Below, piece after piece: positions 18,874 to 29,571 of a stretch of 64,000 bases of DNA. The first letter of the stretch is position 1. Each line of letters starts with the position of its first letter. Position numbers and translations under genes: made by a program. Origin of the DNA: Lysobacter panacisoli (GTDB lineage: Bacteria; Pseudomonadota; Gammaproteobacteria; Xanthomonadales; Xanthomonadaceae); contig NZ_VLNU01000001.1 of NCBI RefSeq assembly GCF_009765165.1, positions 1,968,501 through 2,032,500 of the forward strand, given 5' to 3'. The notes beneath the pieces are model-generated. The model was not told the origin of the DNA, did not search any database, and was given only the letters and a program-made list of their open reading frames with translations.

Positions 18874-19462
18874 GGCGGAACTCCTGGGATTGGCGTTGTT
18901 GTTCGAATCGGGTGATGGCGTCGTTCTGCCGGAGCAGGTAGCCGAGCTGGTCCACGCCCTCGAGCAGGCACGTCTGCGCGAACGCGTCGAGCGGGAAGCG
19001 CACGCTCGATCCGTCCGGCAATGTCACGCTGCGCTGCGCGACATCGATGCGAAGCTCGACGCCGGGCTGTTCCAGCAGCGCATCGACGACGTCCTCCGGC
19101 AGCACGACCGGCAGCAGGCCGTTCTTGAGCGCATTGCTGCGGAAGATGTCGGCGATCTCGGCGCTGATGACCGCACGCAGGCCGAGGTCGGCCAGCGCCC
19201 ACGGCGCGTGTTCGCGCGAGGATCCGCAGCCGAAATTGCGACCGGCGACGAGGATGCGCGCGCCGATGTTCTCAGCGCGATTGAACGGGAAATCCGGATT
19301 TGGCGAGCCATCGACGAGCTGGCGCCAGTCGTTGAACGCGTGCTTCCCCAGACCCTTGCGCTCGGTCGTGGTGAGGAAGCGCGCGGGGATGATCTGGTCG
19401 GTGTCGATGTTGCGTTCGCGCAGTACGACAGTGCGCGAGACGATCTCGGTCAGCGCTTGCAT
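18863..19462 (-). CDS. leuD: 3-isopropylmalate dehydratase small subunit
   Basis: A 199-residue swivel-domain subunit that pairs with LeuC to isomerise 2- to 3-isopropylmalate. Family features are [14 protein letters not shown] near the N-terminus, [24 protein letters not shown] and [15 protein letters not shown]. The start at [11 protein letters not shown] is fixed by the overlap with the leuC stop: the sequence ATGA contains both the leuD ATG and the leuC TGA. The 3' end overlaps leuB by 11 bp. Both overlaps fit a single polycistronic mRNA with coupled translation, which would keep the two subunits at equal amounts. Confidence 0.97.
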   Translation of the reverse strand: MQALTEIVSRTVVLRERNIDTDQIIPARFLTTTERKGLGKHAFNDWRQLVDGSPNPDFPFNRAENIGARILVAGRNFGCGSSREHAPWALADLGLRAVISAEIADIFRSNALKNGLLPVVLPEDVVDALLEQPGVELRIDVAQRSVTLPDGSSVRFPLDAFAQTCLLEGVDQLGYLLRQNDAITRFEQQRQSQEFRHAS

Positions 19463-20919
19463 CACGCATGCTCCAGTTCGGCGACGACCGCAGGCGCGGT
19501 GGTCAGGTAGGGGCGCGGGTCGGTGATCTCGCCGGCGACCGCACACGCGGCGGCGGTGAGCGGCGAGGCGAGCACGGTGCGCGCGCCCTTGCCCTGGCGC
19601 CCCTCGAAATTCCGGTTGCTGGTCGACACCGCCAGTTGTCCGGGCCCGACGATGTCGCCGTTCATGGCGATGCACATCGAGCAACCCGGCTCGCGCCACT
19701 CCGCGCCGGCGGCGCGGACGATGCGGTCGATACCCTCGGCTTCGGCCTCGCGCTTGACCTGCTCCGAACCCGGCACCACCAGCATGCGCACGCGCGGATG
19801 CACGTGGCGGTCGCGCAGGACGCTCGCCGCTTCGCGCAGGTCGGACAGGCGCGAATTGGTGCAGCTGCCGACGAACACCACATCCACCGGTCGCCCGGCG
19901 AGCGACGCGCCCGCCTGCCACCCCATGTAGTCGCGCGCCTTGGCTTCGTCGCCGTCGTCGTGTGCGGGTACGTTCGCGGAGATCGCCGCGACCTGGCCCG
20001 GGTGCGTGCCCCAGGTGACGGTCGGCTGGATGTCACGCGCGTCGACGTGCACTTCGCGATCGAAACGCGCGCCATCGTCGCCGCCCAGCCGCGACCAGCG
20101 TTCGACCGCGGCATCGAAGTCCGCGCCCTGCGGCGCGCGCGGGCGTCCGCGCAGGTAGTCGAACGTCACCGCATCCGGCGCTATCAGGCCCGCGCGCGCG
20201 CCGGCCTCGATCGACATGTTGCACACGGTCATGCGCTGCTCCATCGACAGTGCACGGATGGCGGAGCCGCGGTACTCGATGACGTGACCCGTGCCGCCGT
20301 TGACGCCGATCACGCCGATCACGTGCAGGATCAGGTCCTTCGCGCCGACGCCCGGCGCGAGTTCGCCATCGACGGTGATCGACAGCGTCTTCGGCTTGCG
20401 TTGCAGCAGGCACTGTGTCGCCAGTACGTGGCCGACCTCGCTGGTGCCGATGCCGAACGCGAGCGCGCCGAACGCGCCGTGCGTGGCGGTGTGGCTGTCG
20501 CCGCAGACGATGGTCTGGCCCGGCTGGGTCAGGCCCAGCTCCGGTCCCATCACGTGCACGATGCCGCGCTGTGGACTGTCGTAGTCGAACAGCTCCACGC
20601 CGAAGCGCGCGCAGTTGGTGCGCAGCGTGTCGACCTGCGCGCGCGCTTCCGCGTTCACGTAGGGACGCTGTCCGTTCGCATCGACCGGCAGTGTCGGTGT
20701 GGAATGATCGAGCGTGCCCTTCGTGCGCTCGGGGCGTCGCACGGGAAGGCCGCGCAGGTCGAGTTCGGCGAAGGCCTGCGGCGAGGTGACTTCGTGGATC
20801 AGGTGCAGGTCGATGTAGAGGATCGCGGGCGCGGCGTCGGTCTCGGGCGTGACGACATGCGCGTCCCACAGTTTGTCGAACAGCGTTCGAGGTGTCTTGG
20901 GTTCGGGCTGGCGGGTCAT
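19462..20919 (-). CDS. leuC: 3-isopropylmalate dehydratase large subunit
   Basis: A 485-residue aconitase-family protein that holds the [4Fe-4S] cluster of isopropylmalate isomerase. The opening [12 protein letters not shown], the central [31 protein letters not shown] and the cluster cysteines in GSCTNSR and [11 protein letters not shown] are all present. It is 27 bp downstream of leuA and overlaps leuD by the ATGA arrangement. Length is normal for bacterial LeuC, somewhat above the common 466 because of an extended segment near residues 260-300. It acts in the cytoplasm in leucine synthesis. Confidence 0.97.
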   Translation of the reverse strand: MTRQPEPKTPRTLFDKLWDAHVVTPETDAAPAILYIDLHLIHEVTSPQAFAELDLRGLPVRRPERTKGTLDHSTPTLPVDANGQRPYVNAEARAQVDTLRTNCARFGVELFDYDSPQRGIVHVMGPELGLTQPGQTIVCGDSHTATHGAFGALAFGIGTSEVGHVLATQCLLQRKPKTLSITVDGELAPGVGAKDLILHVIGVIGVNGGTGHVIEYRGSAIRALSMEQRMTVCNMSIEAGARAGLIAPDAVTFDYLRGRPRAPQGADFDAAVERWSRLGGDDGARFDREVHVDARDIQPTVTWGTHPGQVAAISANVPAHDDGDEAKARDYMGWQAGASLAGRPVDVVFVGSCTNSRLSDLREAASVLRDRHVHPRVRMLVVPGSEQVKREAEAEGIDRIVRAAGAEWREPGCSMCIAMNGDIVGPGQLAVSTSNRNFEGRQGKGARTVLASPLTAAACAVAGEITDPRPYLTTAPAVVAELEHA

Positions 20920-20946
20920 GGTCGGCTGGCGTGGATGGAGGTGTGG

Positions 20947-22524
20947 TCAGGCAATGGCGACGGCGCGCGGCGTTTGCGCCTGCACGCGCGTGCGGTGCGC
21001 GCGGTTGGCGACGTCGAGCCACGCCAGCGCGCTGGCTTCGAGGATGTCGGTGCTGGTGCCGGAGCCGGTCAGTTCGCGTCCGTCCACGCGCGCGATGATC
21101 TGCGCCTGTCCCTGCGCGTCGTCGCCGGTGGTGACGCTGGAGACCTGGTAGCTGTCGATCTCCAGCGCGATGCCGGTCGCACGCGCAAGCGCGGCGAACA
21201 GTGCATGCACGGGACCGTCGCCGACCGCGGCCTCGCTGACGGTCGCGCCGTCGGCATCGACCAGCTGCACGCTCGCGGTCGGCAGGCTGTCCTGCGCGAC
21301 GCCGGTGCTGACGTGGAATCGCGCCAGACGATGGCCACGCGCGGCGCGCGCGTCACTGCCGAGCACCAGCGCTTCCAGGTCGGCGTCGAACACTTCGCGC
21401 TTCTTCTCGGCCAGCGTCTTGAAGCCCGCGAACACTGCGTTGAGCTGCGCCTCGTCGAGGGTGAAGCCCAGCGTCTGCAGGCGGTCGTTGAGCGCGGCAC
21501 GGCCGCTGTGACGGCCCATCACCATCTGCGACTGCGACCAGCCCACGTCTTCCGGGCGCATGATCTCGTAGGTGCCGCGGTGCTTGAGCATGCCGTGCTG
21601 GTGGATGCCGGACTCGTGCGCGAACGCGTTCTGCCCGACCACGGCCTTGTTGCGCTGCACGGCCATGCCGGTGATGCGCGATAGCAGGCGCGACGTGGGT
21701 ACGAGGCGGCGCGCATCGATGCGCGTGTGCGCGGCGTAGTACTCGCCCCGCACGCGCAGCGCCATCACGAGCTCTTCCAGCGCGCAGTTGCCGGCGCGTT
21801 CGCCGATGCCATTGATGGTGCATTCAACCTGACGCGCGCCGCCTTCGATCGCGGCCAGCGAGTTCGCGACCGCCAGGCCGAGGTCGTTGTGGCAGTGCGC
21901 ACTGAACACCACCTGGTCCGCGCCGGCGACGCCGGAATCGGCGACGGCGGCACGCAGGTACTCGAACAGCGTCCGGATCTCGCTGGGTGTCGTATAGCCG
22001 ACGGTATCGGGAATGTTGAGCGTGCGCGCGCCGGCAGCTACCGCCGCGCTGCATATCTGCGCAAGAAAGTCCGGTTCGGTGCGCAGCGCATCTTCGGCCG
22101 AGAACTCCACGTCGTCCGCGTACTTTCGCGCCAGGGTCACGCCCATCACGGCCCGCTCGAGTACCTGGTCGCGCGTGAGTCCCAGCTTGTGTTCGCGATG
22201 CAGCGGACTGGTGGAGATGAACACATGGATGCGCGGATGCGCGGCGCCATCCAGTGCACGTGCGCAGGCTTCGATATCGCCTGTGTGGCACCGCGCGAGC
22301 GTGGCGATGGTGGCACCGCGGACTTCGCGCGCGATCGTGCGCACCGCGTCCATGTCGGCATCCGAGCTGGCCGGGAAGCCCGCCTCGATCACATCGACGC
22401 CAAGCTCGGCGAGCGCGTGCGCGAAGCGCAGCTTCTGCGGTGCGGTCATGCTGCACCCCGGCGACTGCTCGCCGTCGCGCAGGCTGGTGTCGAAGATGCG
22501 TACTCGGGAAGCGGGGTCGTTCAT
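20947..22524 (-). CDS. leuA: 2-isopropylmalate synthase
   Basis: A 525-residue enzyme that joins acetyl-CoA and 2-oxoisovalerate in the first committed step of leucine synthesis. The start [23 protein letters not shown] leads straight into the catalytic TIM-barrel motif; the metal-binding H-x-H appears in [21 protein letters not shown]-terminal LeuA regulatory domain (about residues 390-510, with [28 protein letters not shown]) is present, so leucine feedback is expected. The ATG overlaps the ilvA stop by four bases (ATGA type), which places leuA in the same operon as the ilv genes. This ilvA-leuA junction is, as I recall, also seen in Xanthomonas. Confidence 0.97.
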   Translation of the reverse strand: MNDPASRVRIFDTSLRDGEQSPGCSMTAPQKLRFAHALAELGVDVIEAGFPASSDADMDAVRTIAREVRGATIATLARCHTGDIEACARALDGAAHPRIHVFISTSPLHREHKLGLTRDQVLERAVMGVTLARKYADDVEFSAEDALRTEPDFLAQICSAAVAAGARTLNIPDTVGYTTPSEIRTLFEYLRAAVADSGVAGADQVVFSAHCHNDLGLAVANSLAAIEGGARQVECTINGIGERAGNCALEELVMALRVRGEYYAAHTRIDARRLVPTSRLLSRITGMAVQRNKAVVGQNAFAHESGIHQHGMLKHRGTYEIMRPEDVGWSQSQMVMGRHSGRAALNDRLQTLGFTLDEAQLNAVFAGFKTLAEKKREVFDADLEALVLGSDARAARGHRLARFHVSTGVAQDSLPTASVQLVDADGATVSEAAVGDGPVHALFAALARATGIALEIDSYQVSSVTTGDDAQGQAQIIARVDGRELTGSGTSTDILEASALAWLDVANRAHRTRVQAQTPRAVAIA

Positions 22525-23639
22525 GCGTGTAGCTCCTCGTGGGCGCGCACGACGGCGGCGGCGCGGGGCGTGGTGGTGGGGAAAGTGGGAAGCGTGGCGA
22601 TGGCCGGCTCCAGCGGAGGCGTCGCCGGCAGTTCGCGATGGCGGCGTCGCGGACGCCGTGGCGCACGCGGGCGCACTTCGGACAACAACTGCGCGAGCAC
22701 GCCGGCGTCGAGGTTTCCGCCGGACACGACCGCGCACTTGCGCCGGCCGGCGACGCGACGACCGGCAGCGAGCGCGAGCGCGCCCGCGCCCTCGGCGATG
22801 ATGTGTTCTTCCAGTGCGAGACGGACCAGCGTCTCGCGCAGCTCGGCTTCGCGCACGACGACGATGTCGTCGATCAGCGAGGCGAGCAGGTGTTGGGTGA
22901 GATGCCCGGGCTCCCTGACGCGAACGCCGTCTGCGAGCGTCGCGACCGGTTCGCGCAGCGCATGATCGCCACGCAATGCGCGCAGCATCGAGTCGACACC
23001 CTCGATCTGCGCGCCGATCACGCGCACGCCTTGCGACTTCAATGCCAGCGCCACGCCAGCAGCCAGGCCGCCGCCACCGATGGGGACGATCACTGCATCG
23101 GGTGCGAGTGCCGCCAGTTCCAGGCCGACCGTGCCCTGTCCGGCGATCACGTCGGGATCGTCGAATGCGGACAGCAGACGGTAGCCGTTCTGTGCTGCAA
23201 GCTCGGCGGCGAAAGCCTTTGCCTCGTCGTAACTGTCGCCATGCAGGCGCACGGTCGCGCCCCAGTGCGACACGCCGGCGATCTTGGTTTGAGGCGCGCC
23301 GCGCGGCATCACCGTGATCGCGGCGACGCCGAGGCGGTACGCGGCCCATGCCAGCCCCTGCGCATGGTTGCCGGCGGAAGCGGCGATCACCGGGCGATGG
23401 TCGCCGCGCTCGCGCGCGGCCAGCAGCGCGTTCAACGCGCCGCGCACCTTGTACGAGCCGGTGCGCTGCAGGTTCTCCAGCTTCAGCCAGCAGCCGAAGC
23501 GCTCCGCGTGATGAAGTGGCGTCGGTGCGAGGTAGCGGCGCAGGCGCGCCTGCGCCGCCAGCACATCGGCGACGGTAACCATCGCGTCGCGACCATCGGT
23601 GGCTACGTCGCCGTCCATGCTCAGACCGTCGTCAGCCAC
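22521..23639 (-). CDS. ilvA: Threonine dehydratase without a regulatory ACT domain
   Basis: A 372-residue PLP enzyme that deaminates threonine to 2-oxobutanoate, the entry to isoleucine. The PLP lysine lies in [16 protein letters not shown], and the phosphate loop is GGGGLAAG. The catalytic domain ends near residue 320. What follows is a short arginine/proline-rich tail and not the two ACT-like domains of the ~510-residue biosynthetic IlvA, so allosteric isoleucine inhibition of the standard kind is not expected. By length it resembles catabolic TdcB, yet it sits inside the BCAA operon, overlapping both ilvE (19 bp) and leuA (4 bp). The biosynthetic role is inferred from context. Confidence 0.9.
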   Translation of the reverse strand: MADDGLSMDGDVATDGRDAMVTVADVLAAQARLRRYLAPTPLHHAERFGCWLKLENLQRTGSYKVRGALNALLAARERGDHRPVIAASAGNHAQGLAWAAYRLGVAAITVMPRGAPQTKIAGVSHWGATVRLHGDSYDEAKAFAAELAAQNGYRLLSAFDDPDVIAGQGTVGLELAALAPDAVIVPIGGGGLAAGVALALKSQGVRVIGAQIEGVDSMLRALRGDHALREPVATLADGVRVREPGHLTQHLLASLIDDIVVVREAELRETLVRLALEEHIIAEGAGALALAAGRRVAGRRKCAVVSGGNLDAGVLAQLLSEVRPRAPRRPRRRHRELPATPPLEPAIATLPTFPTTTPRAAAVVRAHEELHA

Positions 23640-24580
23640 GCGGCGCGTGAGCTTTCCTCGCCGCGCACGACGCGCGCGTACAGCGCCTGCAGCTCGCGCG
23701 TCACGGGGTTGTCGCCGAACTCGCGACGGTCGAGCGCGCAGATCGGCGCGACTTCGGCCGCGGTGCCGCAGACGAAGACCTCATCCGCGTCGAGCAGCTC
23801 GTGGTGCGTGACCGCGCGCGACTGCGCGCCGGTCAACGCGATCACCGTATCGCGCGTGATGCCCGGCAGCGCGTCGCGATGCTCCACCGCCGTGACTTCG
23901 CCATTGCGCACCATGAACACGTTGGCGCCCGTGCATTCGACGACCATTCCCTCGTCGTCGACGAACAGCGCCTCGTCGAAGCCGCGCAGCCGCGATTCGC
24001 GCTTGGCGAGGATCGAGTTGATGTAGGCACCGCACAGTTTCAGCGGCGGCAGCGACGTGGCGGGATTGCGCCGCCACGGCGACACGGTCAGGCGCGCGCG
24101 CTTGCCGTTGAGGTGGACGATCGTCGGCAGCGTGACGACCATGAAGTGCTGGCTCAGGCCGGGCACGTCGAGGCCGACGGTGATGCCGTCCGCGCCGGTG
24201 CCCAGCCATGTCAGCGGGCGCACATAGGCGTCGCGATGGCCGTTGGCGCGCAGCGTTTCCAGTGTCGCGTCGAAGGCCTGCTGCACATCGAACTCGATGC
24301 CCAGCAGCTCCGCGCCCTTGCGCATGCGCTCCAGGTGCTCGGGCAGGCGGAACACCGCCGCGCCGTCGCGCGTTGCGTAACTGCGGATGCCCTCGAACAC
24401 GCCGGTGCCGTAATGCATCGCATGGGTGGTCAGCGGTGCCTGCAGCGTATCGGCGCTGGCGAGTTCGCCGTCGAACCACAGCAGCGGCGTGTCGGTGCGG
24501 CGCCCCTCGTCGAGCATCGACAGCGGCATCGCGCCGCGTTGTCGGGCCGATGCGGGCGTCGTGGTGGCCATCACTGACAT
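23621..24580 (-). CDS. ilvE: Branched-chain amino acid aminotransferase
   Basis: A 319-residue fold-type IV PLP aminotransferase that performs the last step of valine, isoleucine and leucine synthesis. The N-terminal block [36 protein letters not shown], the PLP lysine in [27 protein letters not shown], and [10 protein letters not shown] are diagnostic of IlvE. Its start overlaps the end of ilvM by 10 bp and its end overlaps ilvA by 19 bp. There may be alternative starts at [11 protein letters not shown] or MPLSMLDEG; the first ATG is kept because of the overlap pattern. It is cytoplasmic. Confidence 0.95.
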   Translation of the reverse strand: MSVMATTTPASARQRGAMPLSMLDEGRRTDTPLLWFDGELASADTLQAPLTTHAMHYGTGVFEGIRSYATRDGAAVFRLPEHLERMRKGAELLGIEFDVQQAFDATLETLRANGHRDAYVRPLTWLGTGADGITVGLDVPGLSQHFMVVTLPTIVHLNGKRARLTVSPWRRNPATSLPPLKLCGAYINSILAKRESRLRGFDEALFVDDEGMVVECTGANVFMVRNGEVTAVEHRDALPGITRDTVIALTGAQSRAVTHHELLDADEVFVCGTAAEVAPICALDRREFGDNPVTRELQALYARVVRGEESSRAAWLTTV

Positions 24581-24807
24581 GGCGACACCTCCACCGCGAG
24601 GCAGTCGTAGAGCTTGGCGATCTGGCTCTGCAGCGTGGTGTCGGCGCGGTCGCCTTCGACGGTCAGGCGCAGGTGCCAGCGGTCGCCGTCGGCCTGCGCC
24701 TCACCATCGACGGCGAGCGGACGGAAGCCGCGACGCTCTGCCGCGCCCAGTACCCGCGACAGCGCGCCTTCGGCCTGGCGAAGCGTGAGATCAAGCTGGT
24801 ATCGCAT
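24571..24807 (-). CDS. ilvM: Acetolactate synthase small regulatory subunit (ACT domain)
   Basis: A 78-residue protein made of one ACT-like domain: MRYQLDLTLRQAEGALSRVLGAAERRGFRPLAVDG followed by LRLTVEGDRADTTLQSQIAKLYDCLAVEV. Size and pattern fit IlvM, the short small subunit of the valine-insensitive AHAS II in enterobacteria. The N-terminal beta-alpha-beta with L-x-x-x-x-G-A-L-S-R-V is where a ligand would bind. Its start overlaps ilvG by 17 bp and its end overlaps ilvE by 10 bp, which supports stoichiometric synthesis with the large subunit. Whether it confers feedback inhibition is not readable. Confidence 0.9.
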   Translation of the reverse strand: MRYQLDLTLRQAEGALSRVLGAAERRGFRPLAVDGEAQADGDRWHLRLTVEGDRADTTLQSQIAKLYDCLAVEVSPCQ

Positions 24808-26530
24808 GGCGGGTTTCCTCCGTGGGGGTGGTCTCGGACGCGCGCGACGCTTCGAGCTCCGGATCGAGCATCTGCGCGTTGTTGTGGTTGGGCGGCACCA
24901 GCGGCCACACGTTCGCCGCCGTGTCGATGGCGACATGCAGCAGCGCCGGACCCGGTGCATCGAGCAGTGCCTGCAACGCGCCGTCGACCTGGTCGGCGCG
25001 GTCGATGTGCATCGCCTGAACGCCGAACGCGGCGGCGATCGCCGCGAAGTCGGGGTTGTCGGACAGGTCGATCTCGGAATAGCGCTTCTCGAAGAACAGC
25101 TCCTGCCACTGGCGCACCATGCCCAGCGCCTGGTTGTCGAGCAGCACGATCTTCACCGGCAGTCCATAGCGGCGCAGCGTCGCCAGCTCCTGCACGTTCA
25201 TCAGGAACGAACCGTCACCGCTCACGCAGATCGCCTGCGCGTCGCGATCCTGCAACTGCGCGCCGATGGCAGCGGGCAGGCCGAAGCCCATCGCACCGAG
25301 CGCGCCGCTGGTCAGGTGCTGGCGCGGTTCGCCGAAACGCCAGTGCTGCGCGACCCACATCTGGTGCTGGCCGACGTCGCAGGCGACGACGGCGCTGGGC
25401 GCCAGCTCGGACAGGCGCTTGAGCAGCGCCGGCGCGTACACCGATTCGCCCGATGCGTCGTAGCGTGCAGCGTGGTCGCGTGCGCGCTGCTGGCACGTCG
25501 CGCGCCACGCGCGACGCGCCGCACCGTTGCGCCCGTGCAGGTGCGCGGCGCAGGGCAGGGTGAGCGCGGTCAGCGTGCGGCGGATGTCGCCGCACACGCC
25601 GGCGTCGGCGTGGCGCAGCTTGCCGATCTCGCACGCGTCCAGGTCCATGTGGACGACGCGCGCGTTCGGTGCGAACTCGGCGAGCTTGCCAGTGGCGCGG
25701 TCGTCGAAGCGTGCGCCGACCACGATCAGCAGGTCGCTTTCCTGCACGGCGAGGTTCGCCGCGCGGCTGCCGTGCATGCCGAGCATGCCCAGGTTGAGCG
25801 GATGGCCCGATGGAAGCGCGCCCAGACCTTTCAGCGTCAGCACGGTCGGGATCTGCGTCGCATCGACGAACGTGCGGAACGCCGCCACCGCGTCGCCCAG
25901 CGCGATGCCGCCGCCGCCGTACACCACCGGCTTGTGCGCCTGCGAGATCAACGCCAGCGCGGCATGCAGCGACGCGTCCTTCGGTGCCGGCGCATCGTCG
26001 ATGGCTGCAGGTACATGCGGCGGCAGGTGCGAGGCGTCGCCGATCTGCACGTCCTTGGGCAGGTCGATCAGCACCGGGCCCGGACGGCCCGAACGCGCGA
26101 TGCGGAATGCCTCCGCGACCATGTTCGGCAACTCGTCCACGCGACGCGGCAGGAAGCTGTGCTTGACGATCGGCATCGTCATGCCGAACACGTCCAGTTC
26201 CTGGAACGCGTCCGTGCCCATCAGCGCGGTCGGCACCTGGCCGGTGATGATCACCATCGGCACCGAATCCAGCATCGCGTCGGCGATGCCGGTGACGAGG
26301 TTCGACGCACCGGGACCGGACGTCGCAACGCATACGCCGACGCGCCCGCTGGCCCGCGCATAGCCGTTCGCCGCGAAGGCCGCGCCCTGCTCGTGGCGGA
26401 CCAGCACATGGCGCAGGTCCGACCCGTGCAGGGCGTCGTAGAACGGCATGATCGCGCCGCCCGGATAGCCGAAGAGCGTATCGACGCCTTCGGTCGCCAG
26501 GGCCTGCACCAGCCAGCGGGCACCGTTCAT
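24791..26530 (-). CDS. ilvG: Acetolactate synthase large subunit
   Basis: A 579-residue TPP- and FAD-dependent enzyme that condenses pyruvate with pyruvate or 2-oxobutanoate. The start [34 protein letters not shown] leads to the catalytic glutamate in VRHEQGAAFAANGYARASG. The TPP-binding motif is ICVSGDGSFLMNVQELATLRRYGLPVKIVLLDNQ. The pairing with the short IlvM subunit supports the IlvG (AHAS II) name. The ATG overlaps the ilvC stop region by a single base (26530), and the 3' end overlaps ilvM. A proline/threonine-rich tail of about 15 residues follows the conserved C-terminus and overlaps ilvM. Confidence 0.96.
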   Translation of the reverse strand: MNGARWLVQALATEGVDTLFGYPGGAIMPFYDALHGSDLRHVLVRHEQGAAFAANGYARASGRVGVCVATSGPGASNLVTGIADAMLDSVPMVIITGQVPTALMGTDAFQELDVFGMTMPIVKHSFLPRRVDELPNMVAEAFRIARSGRPGPVLIDLPKDVQIGDASHLPPHVPAAIDDAPAPKDASLHAALALISQAHKPVVYGGGGIALGDAVAAFRTFVDATQIPTVLTLKGLGALPSGHPLNLGMLGMHGSRAANLAVQESDLLIVVGARFDDRATGKLAEFAPNARVVHMDLDACEIGKLRHADAGVCGDIRRTLTALTLPCAAHLHGRNGAARRAWRATCQQRARDHAARYDASGESVYAPALLKRLSELAPSAVVACDVGQHQMWVAQHWRFGEPRQHLTSGALGAMGFGLPAAIGAQLQDRDAQAICVSGDGSFLMNVQELATLRRYGLPVKIVLLDNQALGMVRQWQELFFEKRYSEIDLSDNPDFAAIAAAFGVQAMHIDRADQVDGALQALLDAPGPALLHVAIDTAANVWPLVPPNHNNAQMLDPELEASRASETTPTEETRHAIPA

Positions 26531-27537
26531 CACGCGGCCTCGGTCTGCGCTTCTTGCTTGGCCGGCGCGGCCTGCGGCGCGGTGGAAAGCCACTTCATGT
26601 TCGCGCGCAGCTTCTTGCCGACGGCTTCGATCGGATGGTCGAGGTCGGCCTGCTTGAGCGCCTTGTAGTTGGCGTTGCCCGCCGCGTACTCGGCGATCCA
26701 CTGACGCGCGAACGTGCCGTCCTGGATCTCGGCGAGGACCTTGCGCATCTGCGCGCGCGTGTTCTCGTCGACCACGTACGGGCCGCGTGTGAGCGCGCCG
26801 TACTGCGCGGTCTCGCTGATGAACTCGTGCATGCGGGTGATGCCGCCTTCGTAGAACAGGTCGACGATCAGCTTCAGTTCGTGCAGGCACTCGTAGTACG
26901 CGACTTCCGGCTGGTAACCGGCTTCGACCAGCGTTTCCCAGCCGGCCTGCACCAGCTTGGTCGCGCCTCCGCAGAGCACGGCCTGCTCGCCGAACAGGTC
27001 GGTCTCGGTCTCTTCCTTGAAGGTGGTGCGGATCGCGTTCTGGCGCGCGCCGCCGATGCCGGCGCAGTAGGTCAGCGCGAGCTGTTCCGCATTGCCGCTG
27101 CGGTCCTGGTGCACGGCGTACACCGACGGCACGCCGCGACCGATCTCGTATTCGCGACGCACGAGCGCACCCGGTCCTTTCGGCGCGACGAGCACCACGT
27201 CGAGATCCTCGCGCGGCGAAATCTGGCCGTAGTGCACGTTGAAGCCGTGCGCGAACAGCAGGCACGCGCCTGGTGCGATGTTCGGTTCGATCACCTCGCC
27301 GTAGAGCTGCGGCTGCACCATGTCCGGCGTGAGCACGGCGACGAGCTGCGCGTCCTTCACCGCCTCGGCCGGCGACTTGACGGTGAAACCATCCGCCTTC
27401 GCCTTGATCTCGGTCGGGCCGCCGGGACGCAGGCCGATGGTGACGTCGAAGCCGGAGTCGCGCAGGTTCAGTGCATGCGCGCGGCCCTGGCTGCCATAGC
27501 CGACGATCGCGATGCGGGGTTTGTGCTGGGTGCTCAT
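26530..27537 (-). CDS. ilvC: Ketol-acid reductoisomerase (class I)
   Basis: A 335-residue NADPH-dependent enzyme of the valine and isoleucine pathway. The Rossmann motif [32 protein letters not shown] is followed by [29 protein letters not shown] and the metal-binding all-helical domain [16 protein letters not shown] and [23 protein letters not shown]. The length shows the short class I form. The start [15 protein letters not shown] is preferred; longer reading upstream is arginine-rich and spans the ilvD-ilvC gap of 40 bp. A glutamine/alanine-rich tail overlaps the ilvG start by one base. Confidence 0.97.
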   Translation of the reverse strand: MSTQHKPRIAIVGYGSQGRAHALNLRDSGFDVTIGLRPGGPTEIKAKADGFTVKSPAEAVKDAQLVAVLTPDMVQPQLYGEVIEPNIAPGACLLFAHGFNVHYGQISPREDLDVVLVAPKGPGALVRREYEIGRGVPSVYAVHQDRSGNAEQLALTYCAGIGGARQNAIRTTFKEETETDLFGEQAVLCGGATKLVQAGWETLVEAGYQPEVAYYECLHELKLIVDLFYEGGITRMHEFISETAQYGALTRGPYVVDENTRAQMRKVLAEIQDGTFARQWIAEYAAGNANYKALKQADLDHPIEAVGKKLRANMKWLSTAPQAAPAKQEAQTEAA

Positions 27538-27577
27538 GGTGTGGTCCGGTGGGTGGAATGGAGGGCGGAGCGAAACG

Positions 27578-29464
27578 TCAAACCAGAAGCAGTTCCCGCG
27601 ATTCGTCGGGAACGACGTGCAAGGGGATTTCACGCGAGGTCGGCCAATCCGCATCGAGCGGTCCGGGTGCGGTGACCGCGCCGCGCGAGGCCGAGCTGAC
27701 CGACTGCGCGTACTTGGCGAGCACGCCGGTACGCACGCGCGGCGCGATGCGCGCGGCTTCGCGCGCGGCGAGGTTGGCGTCGACGTCGATGCGGCGCGTG
27801 GCGACGTCGATGCGCACGCGGTCGCCGTCGCGCAGCTTCGCGATCGGCCCGCCACGTGCGGCTTCCGGCGCGATGTGTCCGACCATGAAGCCGTGCGTCG
27901 CACCGCTGAAGCGGCCGTCGGTGATCAGTGCGACGTCGTTGCCCAGCCCTTGCCCGACCAGCGCGGCGGTGACGGCCAGCATTTCGCGCATGCCCGGTCC
28001 GCCGGCGGGACCTTCGAAGCGGATGACGACGACGTCGCCCGCACGGATGCTGCGCGCCTGTACCGCTGCGAACGCCGCTTCCTCGGAATCGAACACGCGC
28101 GCAGCGCCTTCGAAGTGCTCGATGCCGTGGCCGGCGAGCTTGACGATGCAGCCTTCCGGTGCGAGATCGCCGTACAGGATCGAGTAGCCGCCGCGCGGCT
28201 TGATCGGATCGGCGACGGAACGCACCACGTCCTGCGGTTTCGGTGCGGGGATCGTGTCGAGTTCCTCGAAGAAGCTGCGGCCGGTGACGGTCGGGATGTC
28301 GGCGATCAGTCCCGCCGAACGCAGCTCGCGTGCGACCAGCGCGGTGCCGCCGAACTCGAACATCTCCGCCGCGGTGTAGCGGCCGCCGGGCTTGAGGTCG
28401 GCGATGACCGGCGTGTGCGCGGCGGCCTCGAATTCTTCGAGGTCGAACGGAACACCTGCTTCGTGCGCGATCGCGAGCAAATGCAGCGCGGCGTTGGTCG
28501 AACCCGCCGTGGCCGAGACCGCGCGCGCCGCGTTGCGCAACGCGGCGGGAGAGATGAGGTCGCGCGGTCCCGGCCCGCCCTCGCGCAGACGCTGCATCAC
28601 CAGCGCGCCACAGGCACGTGCGGCGGCGGGCTTGTCGGGGTGGATCGCGGGGATGTCGTTGAGCTGCAATGGCGACAGGCCGAGGAAGGTCAGCACCATC
28701 GCCATCGTGTTGGCGGTGAACTGGCCCCCGCATGCGCCGGCGCCGGGGCAGGCGTGCGACTCGATGCGGTGCAGCTCCGCATCGTCGATCTTCCCGGCCG
28801 AATGCGCGCCGACGGCCTCGAAGACATCCTGGATCGTGAGCGCTCGCTCGCTGCCCTCTCCCTCTCCCTGGCCCGCTGCGCGGGCCTGTCCCTCTCCCGC
28901 GAGGGGAGAGGGATCTGCGTGGTCGCGAGCGTCTTCGCCGCCAGCCTTGCTTTTCACCTCTCCCCTTGCGGGAGAGGTCGACGCGCGGAGCGCGTCGGGA
29001 GAGGGGGGACTCGCACACTTGCCCGGCATGATCGTGCCGCCGTAGAGGATCACGGTCGGGATATCGAGCCGCGCCGCGGCCATCGCCGCGGCGGGGATGG
29101 TCTTGTCGCAGCCGACCAGCAACACCATCGCATCCAGGCAATGGCCGTCGACGGCGAGCTCGATCGAGTCGGCGATGGTCTCGCGCGAGGCCAGCGACGC
29201 GCGCATGCCGTCGGAGCCCATCGCGATGCCGTCCGTTACCGCGATCGTGTTGAACTCGATGGGCGTGCCACCGTGCGAGATCACGCCGTCACGCACGTGC
29301 TGGGCGAGATCGCGCAGCGTGAAGTTGCACGGCGACACGTCCGACCAGGTGTGCACCACCGCCACCAGCGGTTTCGCGATCGCCGCGTCGTCCAGTCCGG
29401 TCGCACGCAGCATGGCGCGTGCGGGAGCGCGAGCGGGGCCTTGCTTGATGGCGTTGCTTCTCAC
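27578..29464 (-). CDS. ilvD: Dihydroxy-acid dehydratase carrying an in-frame repeat-derived insertion
   Basis: A 628-residue Fe-S dehydratase that makes the 2-oxoacid precursors of valine and isoleucine. Family blocks are intact: [38 protein letters not shown] with a cluster cysteine, [18 protein letters not shown] with another, and [20 protein letters not shown] near the C-terminus. The usual length is about 560-575. The extra ~58 residues (about 151-208) fall between IMPGKC and [12 protein letters not shown] and have the composition of translated palindromic repeat ([19 protein letters not shown]). The insertion is a multiple of three and leaves the frame open. It is the first structural gene after the ilv leader and attenuator. 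Confidence 0.95.
   Translation of the reverse strand: MRSNAIKQGPARAPARAMLRATGLDDAAIAKPLVAVVHTWSDVSPCNFTLRDLAQHVRDGVISHGGTPIEFNTIAVTDGIAMGSDGMRASLASRETIADSIELAVDGHCLDAMVLLVGCDKTIPAAAMAAARLDIPTVILYGGTIMPGKCASPPSPDALRASTSPARGEVKSKAGGEDARDHADPSPLAGEGQARAAGQGEGEGSERALTIQDVFEAVGAHSAGKIDDAELHRIESHACPGAGACGGQFTANTMAMVLTFLGLSPLQLNDIPAIHPDKPAAARACGALVMQRLREGGPGPRDLISPAALRNAARAVSATAGSTNAALHLLAIAHEAGVPFDLEEFEAAAHTPVIADLKPGGRYTAAEMFEFGGTALVARELRSAGLIADIPTVTGRSFFEELDTIPAPKPQDVVRSVADPIKPRGGYSILYGDLAPEGCIVKLAGHGIEHFEGAARVFDSEEAAFAAVQARSIRAGDVVVIRFEGPAGGPGMREMLAVTAALVGQGLGNDVALITDGRFSGATHGFMVGHIAPEAARGGPIAKLRDGDRVRIDVATRRIDVDANLAAREAARIAPRVRTGVLAKYAQSVSSASRGAVTAPGPLDADWPTSREIPLHVVPDESRELLLV
28853..29009. repeat. 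Pair of inverted GGGAGAGGG-family repeat modules inside ilvD
   Basis: Two modules face each other. Each has a hairpin with CCTCTCCC/GGGAGAGG arms next to a second hairpin of different sequence (GGCCCGC-TGC-GCGGGCC in the left module, CGACGCG-CGGAG-CGCGTCG in the right one) and an outer (G)GGAGAGGG run. About 45 bases separate them. The whole block lies in the coding sequence of ilvD and is translated. It is related to the elements at 13752-13793 and 51822-51940. Confidence 0.8.
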
Positions 29465-29502
29465 GAACTGGATTCCTCGTTGTGGAATTCCAGGCCCGCA
29501 GA

Positions 29503-29540
29503 AACAAAAACCCCGCGCCGTTGTCGGGCGCGGGGTCTTT
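29503..29540 (-). terminator. Intrinsic terminator of the ilv attenuator
   Basis: On the minus strand a 9-bp GC stem (arms CCCCGCGCC at 29511-29519 and GGCGCGGGG at 29527-29535, 7-base loop) is followed by TTTTTGTTTC. It lies after the leader peptide stop and about 40 bp before the ilvD start, exactly where an attenuator terminator belongs. It should stop transcription when charged Ile, Leu and Val tRNAs are plentiful and the leader is translated without a stall. Confidence 0.88.
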
Positions 29541-29571
29541 GGATCGAGACCTGGGGTGTGTGGTGTCTTAC

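Noticed and set aside
28853..29009. ilvD as a pseudogene disrupted by a repeat
   Set aside because: The frame stays open, the insertion is a multiple of three and all downstream catalytic blocks are intact.
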